Assembly (NCBI RefSeq): GCF_041287255.1
Contig: NZ_JBGGTX010000005.1
Location: 62,001 to 126,000, forward strand
Length of the DNA stretch: 64,000 nucleotides
Origin: Tamlana flava
GTDB lineage: Bacteria; Bacteroidota; Bacteroidia; Flavobacteriales; Flavobacteriaceae
Direction: 5' to 3'
Shown here: positions 39,700-47,237 of the stretch, in pieces
Position numbering within the stretch: the stretch's first letter is position 1
How the letters are laid out: each line of letters starts with the position of its first letter
Position numbers and translations under genes: made by a program
The notes under the pieces: model-generated
Seen by the model: only the letters and a program-made list of their open reading frames with translations
Databases searched by the model: none
Told to the model about the DNA's origin: nothing

Positions 39700-40947
39700 T
39701 TATTTTTTGAAGCGATCTGGAGAAATGGGGGTTAAATTTACCGATGATTTTTTATTGCAAACTTCCTCTGCAACCAGTTTTCCAGTTATAGGTCCCAAAC
39801 TCCAACCCAGCATGGCGTGTCCTGCAGCGATTGTTAAGTTAGCATATTTACTGGTTTTACCAATAAAAGGAACACCATCAGGAGAAACAGGTCTTAATCC
39901 TGAAGTGGCGCCAGCACGTTCTTTCTCATTAATTTCTAAATCTTTATAATATTTTATTGCTGCTTTAGCGATCGCTTCAACGCGCTCCTTTCTAACTATC
40001 GTATTGTTTCCAGAAAATTCCATGGTACCTGCAAAACGAGTAAAACCATCCATTGGTGTAACGGCAGCCCTGGCTTCAATTAAGATGGCGGGTATTGTAA
40101 TGCCTGTTGGCCTATGGACATCCATGCTGTAACCTTTGCCTCCTTGAATTGGAATATTCAAATTTAGCTTTGAAGCTAAAGGTGATGTCCAACAACCACT
40201 GGCGAGCACAAAATCATCAGCGTTATAAACTTCATTTTCTGTGATTGCTGAAATAATTTGACTGTTCTTTATTGAAAAATCTAATACTTCTAGATTTGTT
40301 TTAAAAACAACACCATTCTTTTCCAGCCAAGTCCGCAAGTCCCTAATGAAATGATTTGGCGTCATGTGCGAGTCACATTTATAATGGACTGCTCCAATAA
40401 CATGGTTTGATAAAACGGGTTGAATTTTGCTTAATTCATCTTTATTTAAACAGTCAACTTCTAAACCTTCTTCTTTGGCCCAATGTGCTATTTCTAATTC
40501 ATGTTTTTCACTTTCAGCCTCTGTATAGGCCATCAGCACACCCTTTTTTTCGTAATGGAATTTAAAGTCTAAATCATCAATCATATCTTCGAAAAGGGTT
40601 TGACTTTTTAAATTTAATTCCTTCAAAACAGGCGATAATCTCTCGACACCTTTTTTGGTTGCGGATTTTTTAAAATACAAAGCCCATTTAAAAAAGTCGA
40701 AATCGATTCTTGGTTTTATGTAAAAGGGACTGGAACTATTTAGCATCCATTTTAAGCCTTGGGTAATAATGCCGGGTGCGGCCAACGGAATGAAATGGCT
40801 GGGCGACAAATACCCAGCATTTATAAATGATGCGCCAGTTGTTAAATTGCTTTTATCAATAACCGTAACCTGACATCCTTCTCTTAAAAGGTAATAGGCA
40901 CTGCATACGCCTGAGATTCCCCCTCCAATTACAATTACCTTTTTCAT
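39700..40947 (-). CDS. FAD-dependent D-amino-acid oxidase, likely cis-4-hydroxy-D-proline dehydrogenase
   Basis: A 415-residue DadA-type oxidoreductase. The Rossmann dinucleotide motif GGGISGVCSAYYLLREG is at the N-terminus, and the C-terminal signature (GATSGLRPVSPDGVPFIG, TIAAGHAMLGWSLGP) is typical of D-amino-acid and D-hydroxyproline dehydrogenases. It has no signal peptide. It follows a 4-hydroxyproline epimerase gene by 22 bp and precedes GH127 by 18 bp. The predicted step is cis-4-hydroxy-D-proline to 1-pyrroline-4-hydroxy-2-carboxylate, with electrons passed to the membrane or to oxygen. Confidence 0.9.
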   Translation of the reverse strand: MKKVIVIGGGISGVCSAYYLLREGCQVTVIDKSNLTTGASFINAGYLSPSHFIPLAAPGIITQGLKWMLNSSSPFYIKPRIDFDFFKWALYFKKSATKKGVERLSPVLKELNLKSQTLFEDMIDDLDFKFHYEKKGVLMAYTEAESEKHELEIAHWAKEEGLEVDCLNKDELSKIQPVLSNHVIGAVHYKCDSHMTPNHFIRDLRTWLEKNGVVFKTNLEVLDFSIKNSQIISAITENEVYNADDFVLASGCWTSPLASKLNLNIPIQGGKGYSMDVHRPTGITIPAILIEARAAVTPMDGFTRFAGTMEFSGNNTIVRKERVEAIAKAAIKYYKDLEINEKERAGATSGLRPVSPDGVPFIGKTSKYANLTIAAGHAMLGWSLGPITGKLVAEEVCNKKSSVNLTPISPDRFKK

Positions 40948-40969
40948 TTAATTTTTATATTTTTCTGTA

Positions 40970-41977
40970 TCAAATAACTTGAAACCCATGAGCATAGGGG
41001 TCATCGTCGTCAATAATGATATTGTTGTATCCGGTTACTTGAGCCCACCCTTGTATGCTGGGTATAATTGCTTTTATATTTTTAAGTGTTGTTTCTTTTT
41101 CAACTTTACCAATAAACTTACTGCCTATAAAACTTTCATGAATAAAGGGCTCACCAAGTTTTAGTTTTTCTTTAGCATAGAGTTGGGCCATTCGAGCCGA
41201 GGTGCCTGTGCCACATGGTGACCGATCAATAGCCTTGTCACCATAAAAAACAGCATTTCTTCCCGATGATGTTGGGTCAATAGGATTTCCCGTCCACAAC
41301 ATATGGCTTACATCCCTAATCGTATCGTTTTCAGGATGAATAAACATGTTGAGGTATTTTTCATTTATCCGATTTCGGATAACCTGTGAGTATTGAATAA
41401 TTTTGTTTGCCGTGAAATTATGTACGCCACTAAAGTTTTTTTGCGGATCCACTATAGCATAAAAGTTCCCACCGTACGACACATCAAAAGTCAGTTCGCC
41501 AAGTTCTGGACAATCAATCATTAAATTTTCCGCTGCTAGATAAGATTTAACATTAACCAGTTTTACCCAATCTACCTTTTTTCTTGTTTGTTGGTATTCA
41601 ATTTCAACCAATCCAGCAGGGGCTTCCATTTTAATTTTGCCAGGCGTTTTGGGAGTAATTAGTCCTTCTTCAATGGCAATCGTTATGGTCCCAATGGTAC
41701 CGTGGCCACACATGGGCAAACAACCCGAAGTTTCAATAAACAGAACACTAAAATCGTTTTCTGGATTTGAAGGAGCCAAAATTAAGCTGCCGCTCATCAT
41801 ATCATGTCCTCGAGGCTCAAACATCAATCCTTTACGAATCCAGTCGAACTCCTTTAAAAAATGTTGTCGTTTTTCACTTATGGTTTTACCCAATAAATTA
41901 GGGCCACCAGCAGCTACAACGCGAACTGGGTTTCCGCAAGTATGCGCATCAACACAAAAAAAGGTTTTTCTAGCCAT
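40970..41977 (-). CDS. 4-hydroxyproline 2-epimerase (proline racemase family)
   Basis: A 335-residue proline racemase family protein. Both catalytic cysteines are present, Cys90 (MCGHGTIG) and Cys255 (DRSPCGTGTSA). That means epimerase or racemase activity; trans-3-hydroxyproline dehydratases have Thr at the second site. It converts trans-4-hydroxy-L-proline to cis-4-hydroxy-D-proline. The gene lies 17 bp after the DHDPS-family gene and 22 bp before the oxidase gene, which together form the known aerobic Hyp pathway. Confidence 0.93.
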   Translation of the reverse strand: MARKTFFCVDAHTCGNPVRVVAAGGPNLLGKTISEKRQHFLKEFDWIRKGLMFEPRGHDMMSGSLILAPSNPENDFSVLFIETSGCLPMCGHGTIGTITIAIEEGLITPKTPGKIKMEAPAGLVEIEYQQTRKKVDWVKLVNVKSYLAAENLMIDCPELGELTFDVSYGGNFYAIVDPQKNFSGVHNFTANKIIQYSQVIRNRINEKYLNMFIHPENDTIRDVSHMLWTGNPIDPTSSGRNAVFYGDKAIDRSPCGTGTSARMAQLYAKEKLKLGEPFIHESFIGSKFIGKVEKETTLKNIKAIIPSIQGWAQVTGYNNIIIDDDDPYAHGFQVI

Positions 41978-41994
41978 TAACTAATTTTAAGCAT

Positions 41995-42918
41995 TTACAC
42001 TTGAAAGATATTATTTTTGTAATCTGGCAATGTTGGTCTCGTTGCCATAGCGGTTTTGATTATCTTTAAAACACGTTCCCTTTCTGCACCTTGCAATGGT
42101 AATCTTGGTGCCCTTACATTTTCTGTACCTATACCCGTAGCCACTTCTGCTAATTTAATATTTTGTACCAGTTGCGGGCTAACATCAAGTTCCAATAAAG
42201 GCATAAACCATTTGTAAATTTCAAGTGCCTCACTTATTCTACCTGATTTAACTAGATTGTAAATAGCAACAGTTTCCGCAGGGTAGGCACAAACTAAACC
42301 AGCTACCCAACCCTCGGCACCCGTTACTAAACTTTCTAAACCTAAAGTATCTACACCTGTAAATACTTTAAAACGATCGCCAAAACGATTTTTAATGCGA
42401 ATAATATTTGTAATATCTCTTGTAGATTCTTTTACTGCCTGAATGTTCTTATTAGTTGCTAACTCTTCAAGCATATCTAAAGTTATCATTATTTTATAAT
42501 CTATAGGGTTATTGTAGAGCATTATTGGTAGTGAGGTCCTCTTTGCTATTTCGGCAAAATAAGTCACCGTTTCGTAATCTGTTGCTTTGTAACGCATAGG
42601 AGGCAGTATCATTAAACCATCAGCACCAACTACTTCGGCATTTTTTGCAACTTTAATTGCCTCTTTAGTGCTTTGTTCTGCTATGTTAATTATTACGGGT
42701 ACCTTACCATTTGCAATTAATAATGTTTCTTTGATTAAAGCTTCCTTTTCCTTTTGGGTAAGTGTACTTGCTTCACCTAGAGTGCCACCAAGAATTATTC
42801 CATTTACGCCTGCTTCAATTTGAGCATTAATATTTTTTTCAAACATTGCAAGGTCCAACGTGTCATCTGCTTTAAATTTAGTTGTCACTGCTGGCATTAT
42901 GCCTTCCCATTTTATCAT
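41995..42918 (-). CDS. DHDPS-family lyase, likely 1-pyrroline-4-hydroxy-2-carboxylate deaminase
   Basis: A 307-residue dihydrodipicolinate-synthase-fold protein. The Schiff-base Lys163 (QAVKESTRD), the Tyr of LYNNP and the GGTLGEAS phosphate-loop-like segment are intact. In the Hyp pathway the family member deaminates 1-pyrroline-4-hydroxy-2-carboxylate to 2-oxoglutarate semialdehyde. That assignment rests on its position as the first gene of an operon with the epimerase and oxidase. The final enzyme, 2-oxoglutarate semialdehyde dehydrogenase, is not in the window. Confidence 0.88.
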   Translation of the reverse strand: MIKWEGIMPAVTTKFKADDTLDLAMFEKNINAQIEAGVNGIILGGTLGEASTLTQKEKEALIKETLLIANGKVPVIINIAEQSTKEAIKVAKNAEVVGADGLMILPPMRYKATDYETVTYFAEIAKRTSLPIMLYNNPIDYKIMITLDMLEELATNKNIQAVKESTRDITNIIRIKNRFGDRFKVFTGVDTLGLESLVTGAEGWVAGLVCAYPAETVAIYNLVKSGRISEALEIYKWFMPLLELDVSPQLVQNIKLAEVATGIGTENVRAPRLPLQGAERERVLKIIKTAMATRPTLPDYKNNIFQV

Positions 42919-42989
42919 AGTTTTTAAATTTTAATCTATGTAAAATTAGTTGTTGTTTTTGTATTTATCTCTACATTTATTAGCCTATT

Positions 42990-43004
42990 GTAATATTATA
43001 TTAC
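42990..43004. promoter_or_regulatory. Inverted repeat in the divergent promoter region of the Hyp operon and AraC gene
   Basis: GTAATAT and ATATTAC face each other with one base between them, in the 141-bp AT-rich gap between the divergent genes. It is placed to control both directions and may bind the adjacent AraC-family protein, although that family often uses direct repeats. The low sequence complexity makes chance possible. Confidence 0.35.
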
Positions 43005-43059
43005 CCCTTATATTAAATTTGAATATAATAATTGATGATATTAGCAAATTTATTAGCTT

Positions 43060-43905
43060 ATGAAAGTACTTCCCTTTAAAATTCCAAAACCAGAAAACGA
43101 AGCGTTGGTCTATCAAGAGGAGCGATTAAAAGTGCTATACAACCAGCTTCACCAGCATAATGAAATACAAATTACTTATGTAGAACAAGGGGCAGGAACA
43201 TTGATAGTTGGAGATACAGTAAATGATTTTTATCCTGGCGACATATTGGTTTTAGGTAGCGATGTGCCCCATGTATTCATAACAGATTTAAATTTTTCTG
43301 AACAAACGGTGGTATACACTTTATTTTTTAACAGAAATTCCTTTGGCAAGGATTTTTTCGACTTACCAGACCTAAAAAGTTGTGATGATTTCTTTAAAGA
43401 ATCGGAATATGGAATGAAAATCTTAACAAGGAAGGAAAAGCTAATTAAGCAATTTTTAAAGCTACAGAATCAAAATATGGTACAACGGATAAGTACACTA
43501 TTAAAGATAATAGATTACATTACCAAGGCAGAAAAATCTCCTTTATCATCTTTTGTTTACAAAAGGAAGTATACAGATGATGAAGGAAAACGAATGAAAG
43601 ATGTTTTTAGCTATGCTATGGAAAAGTATATGGAACCCATAACTTTGGAAGAAATATCGGAGGTAGCCAATCTGAGTAAAAATGCATTTTGTAGATATTT
43701 TAAAAGGCGAACTAACAAGACGTTTTTTCAGTTTTTAATTGAAATAAGGATTGAAAATGCATGTAAACTTATCTTTAACAGACCTGACCATTCAATTTCT
43801 ACAATTTCTCAGCTAAGCGGCTTTTACAATACGGCTAATTTTAACCGTAAATTTAAAGAAATAAAAGGCGTTACACCTTCACATTACAGATTACAGAGAT
43901 TTTAG
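43060..43905 (+). CDS. AraC-family transcription regulator with cupin domain
   Basis: A 281-residue regulator with an N-terminal cupin-like sensor domain (HNEIQITYVEQGAGTLIVGD, residues 28-47, then GDILVLGSDVPH). A C-terminal AraC double helix-turn-helix (about 180-281) follows, with LEEISEVANLSKNAFCRYFK and the closing ISQLSGFYNTANFNRKFKEI. It is transcribed away from the Hyp/GH127 operon with 141 bp between starts, so it is the likely local regulator. Its effector could be hydroxyproline or an arabinose sugar; the sequence does not say which. Confidence 0.92.
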   Translation: MKVLPFKIPKPENEALVYQEERLKVLYNQLHQHNEIQITYVEQGAGTLIVGDTVNDFYPGDILVLGSDVPHVFITDLNFSEQTVVYTLFFNRNSFGKDFFDLPDLKSCDDFFKESEYGMKILTRKEKLIKQFLKLQNQNMVQRISTLLKIIDYITKAEKSPLSSFVYKRKYTDDEGKRMKDVFSYAMEKYMEPITLEEISEVANLSKNAFCRYFKRRTNKTFFQFLIEIRIENACKLIFNRPDHSISTISQLSGFYNTANFNRKFKEIKGVTPSHYRLQRF

Positions 43906-44270
43906 GTGTTTTTTACTAAATTAAAAATGAAATTATTGTTTTTAATGTGATTGAAATCGTTCAACAGATTAGAATTTTTAACTTTTAGGGTCAATTATAA
44001 TTAATTCAATGTTTCTCGAAAAAAAATCAAGTGTTATTGAAATGGAATTTGAATTTCAATGAATCAAACTTGTTTGCTTCATCAATAGTTTTGATAAACA
44101 TTTTTTCTATTCCCACTACAGGACTTAGATAATTCGAAACCACAGGTTTATTTCACCTTTAACGGTTTTTTTTGTGTTTTAAGTATTTTTGAAATCCTAA
44201 TATTAGGTGATAGAAATGGAATAAAAAATAGTTGTAGAGATTATTGCAATATGGTATCTCGTTAAAAGCT
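43906..44270. other. Intergenic region after the AraC gene
   Basis: This 365-bp AT-rich stretch contains no gene that I can support. The only structure I see is a nested hairpin with a T-run at 44137-44173, listed separately. The sequence marks the right edge of the Hyp/glycan block, with a - strand gene of unrelated character beyond it. Confidence 0.6.
44137..44173 (+). terminator. Probable intrinsic terminator downstream of the AraC gene
   Basis: AAACC at 44137-44141 pairs with GGTTT at 44164-44168, and inside it AGGT pairs with ACCT. Eight T residues run through the 3' arm and beyond. It lies about 230 bp after the AraC stop, further than usual, so it may end another small transcript. Confidence 0.45.
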
Positions 44271-45332
44271 TTAGGGTTTAATGTTTTTTGTCTTTACCAA
44301 TTTAAAACTATCCCACACCCAAAGCAGACGTTTTTTTAAGGTATCTAAAGGGTGTAATTCTTCAGCAAGGCCACGTTCAGATAGGTATAGGGCTGCGGTG
44401 TAGCCTTTGCCTTTTTGGTCAATCCAGAAAAATACGATGTAGCAAGAGCGCATGTTTAAAAGAGGTGTTTTTGGAAGCATGGTGTTGTTATTCTGGTTTT
44501 CTATTGTAACCATTCGGGCATAGCTAATACCATCGGGCACCGACACAGGAACCAAGCTTGTATTGATATTAGTGTCCTGTTGTTTATCTAATATGGTACC
44601 AATAAACTGGGTTTGGCAATAGTTTTCAAAGTCTTTAATGTTTGCACATTTTTTTAAAGACAAAGGCATAATACCAGCGGCTTCAGAATACGTGCTAGAG
44701 ATTAATGGATTTCTAAAAGCCAGGGCAACTTTTTGTTGGTCGCGTAACAGTAATTCCCAAGAGGGTAAAGGTTTAAAATGGTAATCGTGTGTTTTTCCAG
44801 CGTACCAGTGTATGGTGTCGTTCCAAGTGTTTTCCCGAAAATCATGATTGCCACCCATGGGAACAACGCAATAGCGGTCTTGTACATTACCATTGTATGC
44901 TTGTAAGCGCCTAAGACCTTCACTAGGCTTCAGTTGTGCTATTTGGCCGGCAATCCTATGGTCAGTTTGGCGTATAGGTTTTACGATTATATAGTAATCT
45001 GTACCCGGTTGCAGGTCTAGTATAACCTCCTTGGTAATCTCTTTAATTTTTGTTCGTAATCGGGTGGAGCCTGTAAGTTTGGTGTGTACCCGATAAATGT
45101 GATTCATCTTTGCTTTTACACAAAACCCTGAATCATCGTTTATAATTACGGCCAACCAATTTTCAGGAAAATCGTCGTCCTCTTCTCTTAGAAAATAAAT
45201 CTGGGCAAAATTGTTAGGATTTAGATTCGCTGGCCCTGGGGTATATGCCATGGGCAATGTCTGTGCCATAAGAGAAACTTTAACCAAAAGGTATAAGAAT
45301 ATGAGTATGGGATGCGCTATAGTAGGTTTCAT
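44271..45332 (-). CDS. Exported protein of unknown function
   Basis: A 353-residue protein with a signal peptide (ILIFLYLLVKVSLMAQ). Residues 40-120 resemble small beta-sandwich DUF2846-type domains (QIYFLREEDDDFPENWLAVIINDDSG by pattern, then LQPGTDYYIIVKP). The remainder is not recognised and has no catalytic motif that I can name. It stands alone, separated from both neighbours by decayed or empty DNA. Its codon usage looks like that of the rest of the window by eye. Confidence 0.7.
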   Translation of the reverse strand: MKPTIAHPILIFLYLLVKVSLMAQTLPMAYTPGPANLNPNNFAQIYFLREEDDDFPENWLAVIINDDSGFCVKAKMNHIYRVHTKLTGSTRLRTKIKEITKEVILDLQPGTDYYIIVKPIRQTDHRIAGQIAQLKPSEGLRRLQAYNGNVQDRYCVVPMGGNHDFRENTWNDTIHWYAGKTHDYHFKPLPSWELLLRDQQKVALAFRNPLISSTYSEAAGIMPLSLKKCANIKDFENYCQTQFIGTILDKQQDTNINTSLVPVSVPDGISYARMVTIENQNNNTMLPKTPLLNMRSCYIVFFWIDQKGKGYTAALYLSERGLAEELHPLDTLKKRLLWVWDSFKLVKTKNIKP

Positions 45333-45456
45333 ATTCGGTACTTGAGCATCGTTTAAAATGGTACTTTAATGTACGTATTTTTTGTGATATCATTGATCTT
45401 TAATTGAGAAAATAAATGGCTGTTTTTTTAGTATATTTATTATTTATCACTTTAAA

Positions 45457-46003
45457 ATGAAACAATTAATCCGGGAATACACCCTAAGAATTGTGGCGCC
45501 TAGTCCTATTTATGAACATGTGTTGGGGTTGAAGGGCAAGTTTAGGGAGGTTTATGGAAAATATCAATATTCTTTCTAAACCACATATTACCATGGCGCT
45601 TTTTAGAGTGGAAACAAAATATGAAGATAGGTTGGTCAATATTGTTGCTAAACTCTCTAAAGGAAAATATTTTATTGTTGATATTTTAGGGATTAATGCC
45701 TTTTTTAATTCACATGTGCTTCTTTTGGAGATTGATAACAGTAAGGCCTTAGGTAAGCTTTTTTATAAAATCGGTGTGATGTTTAACGAAGAACTCAATG
45801 ATGTGGTTCCAAAAATATTTATTTCAAAAGCGCCGCACATGACAATTTCAAAAGTAAAAAATAAAGCTATGTTGGATGACTGAATTGAGTTATTTAAAAA
45901 AGAGCCTTACAGTAATAGTTTTATCCTTAAAGAATTAATACTTACTTCTAGATTACTAAATCAAACTTGGGATTGGGAACTTTCTATTCCTTTATCTGAG
46001 TAG
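45457..46003 (+). pseudogene. Broken 2'-5' RNA ligase-like (2H phosphoesterase) gene
   Basis: An ATG at 45457 opens LIREYTLRIVAPSPIYEHV, a typical start of 2'-5' RNA ligase-like proteins, but this frame stops near 45572. The continuation lies in the frame of 45554-45883, with the two short His motifs PHITMALF and PHMTISKV expected of the 2H family. After an in-frame TGA at 45881 the same frame runs on to the TAG at 46001 (IELFKKEPYSNSF, WDWELSIPL). One frameshift and one nonsense codon, perhaps TGG to TGA, therefore inactivate a roughly 180-residue protein. Confidence 0.75.
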
Positions 46004-46532
46004 TGCTAAATGTTGTTGGCTATTAGCTGAGCATATCAAGTTTGGCAACAATTCTAAATCCAAAATGTTGTCTGAGTTTGAATCAAAGCTTGTTCCCATT
46101 TTGGCAGATATCCTAAAACTGGCGCAATACAAAAACATTGTACATAAATGAGCCGTCTTTTATCACATATTCTTGTTGATGGTACCTAGAATATGTCTCT
46201 TGGAGCAGCTATTTCATTGTTTTCTTAATTGCTCTGTTATTGGGCTATTTGGTGTTCTTTTTGCAGCCAAAAATCAACACAACTGAAAAGTGGAAAATAC
46301 GGATATGGGAGATGGTTTTCATTATTTTAAATTTTATTGAAAGCACTAAATAAAAGTTAATAGCTGAGTTTTATTGTCGTCTCAGCTATTAAACATTCCA
46401 AACAAACTAAACTACTTAATCAGAACTTAACGAGTTTAATAACCTTTTGTTCTGTTAAGTTTGCCCATAATATTGTAGGCTTCAATAATGTACTTGCTCA
46501 AATTGTTAATTTTTCATCAATCAAAACCCTAT
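46004..46532. other. Relic-bearing intergenic region
   Basis: This 529-bp region has no intact gene. Around 46180-46320 one + frame reads like a stray transmembrane segment (FIVFLIALLLGYLVFF). A perfect 10-bp inverted repeat, AATAGCTGAG at 46359-46368 and CTCAGCTATT at 46381-46390, could terminate transcription from either side. Next to it on the - strand are scraps of a T9SS sorting domain, listed separately. Confidence 0.5.
46420..46500 (-). pseudogene. Scrap of a T9SS C-terminal sorting domain
   Basis: On the - strand one frame reads YIIEAYNIMGKL and another reads WANLTEQKVIKLVKF followed by TGA at 46420-46422. Both resemble consecutive parts of T9SS sorting domains, joined out of frame with residues lost between them. 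It is probably the end of a deleted gene that once followed the Fn3-like lipoprotein. Confidence 0.4.
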
Positions 46533-47237
46533 TTATTTCACCTTGAACTGAAAAATTTCAGATTCAGAACTGTTCCCTTGGCTATCATTTGAAATAACGC
46601 GCCAATAATAGGTTGTTCCTGAAGTAACATTTGCCGAAAAGTTAACTTGACTGGTGGATCCTAGATTATTAATTGGTGTGTTTTCCGTGCCAAAAATAAC
46701 ATCATAACTTTCAATATCATTGTCTATGTCACTACCAGCCCATTGTAACAACACATCAGTTAAAGAGGCTTCCAATGAAGTTCCCATTTCGGGGCTTACT
46801 AATTCTGCTGGAAACGGTGCATAAGATGATACTGCTTCACCGGCATTATAAAACTTCCAAGTAGCACTTTGTGTTGTCTGTGTTCCAGAATTTTTGGAAA
46901 CCACATACCAAGAATATGGTGTGCTCCTTAAAAGGGTAAGTGTAAATTGAGAATTCACGCTGCTATAATTACTGGTTTCTTGAGTGTCTAAATTTTTTAA
47001 ATACAATTGATATGAATCTGCATTGAGCGCATCGTTCCAATCAAAAGTGACATCACTTTCTGTACTTGTTACATTTGTGCCTTCCGTGCATTCAGAATTT
47101 TCATTGGGAAAAATTAAAGTGGCTTCCCCTGGGGGGGTAATAACTACTGGATCTGGATCTGAGTCACTACCACTGCAGTTAAAAACAACAGGAAAACTGA
47201 AGAAGCCGATAACGAAATATATAACTGATTTTTTCAT
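46533..47237 (-). CDS. Fn3-like lipoprotein beside the secreted amylase
   Basis: A 234-residue lipoprotein with Cys21 (FPVVFNC) and an acidic, Pro-rich linker after it. Two fibronectin-III-like beta-sandwiches follow (about 35-130 and 140-234). Their typical strands include YQLYLKN, YSWYVVSKNSG, YDVIFG and YYWRVISND. No catalytic site is visible. Its ATG overlaps the stop of the GH13 amylase gene by one base (TAATG), so translation is coupled. A surface role in binding malto-oligosaccharides or holding the amylase is inferred from that coupling. Confidence 0.8.
   Translation of the reverse strand: MKKSVIYFVIGFFSFPVVFNCSGSDSDPDPVVITPPGEATLIFPNENSECTEGTNVTSTESDVTFDWNDALNADSYQLYLKNLDTQETSNYSSVNSQFTLTLLRSTPYSWYVVSKNSGTQTTQSATWKFYNAGEAVSSYAPFPAELVSPEMGTSLEASLTDVLLQWAGSDIDNDIESYDVIFGTENTPINNLGSTSQVNFSANVTSGTTYYWRVISNDSQGNSSESEIFQFKVK

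Noticed and set aside
29554..46003. Possible reassignment of TGA to Trp, suggested by TGA at plausible Trp positions in two broken genes
   Set aside because: Intact genes in the window use TGA as their stop (the stops at 16467, 22643 and 36634), and the broken genes also carry TAA stops or frameshifts, so decay explains the pattern.
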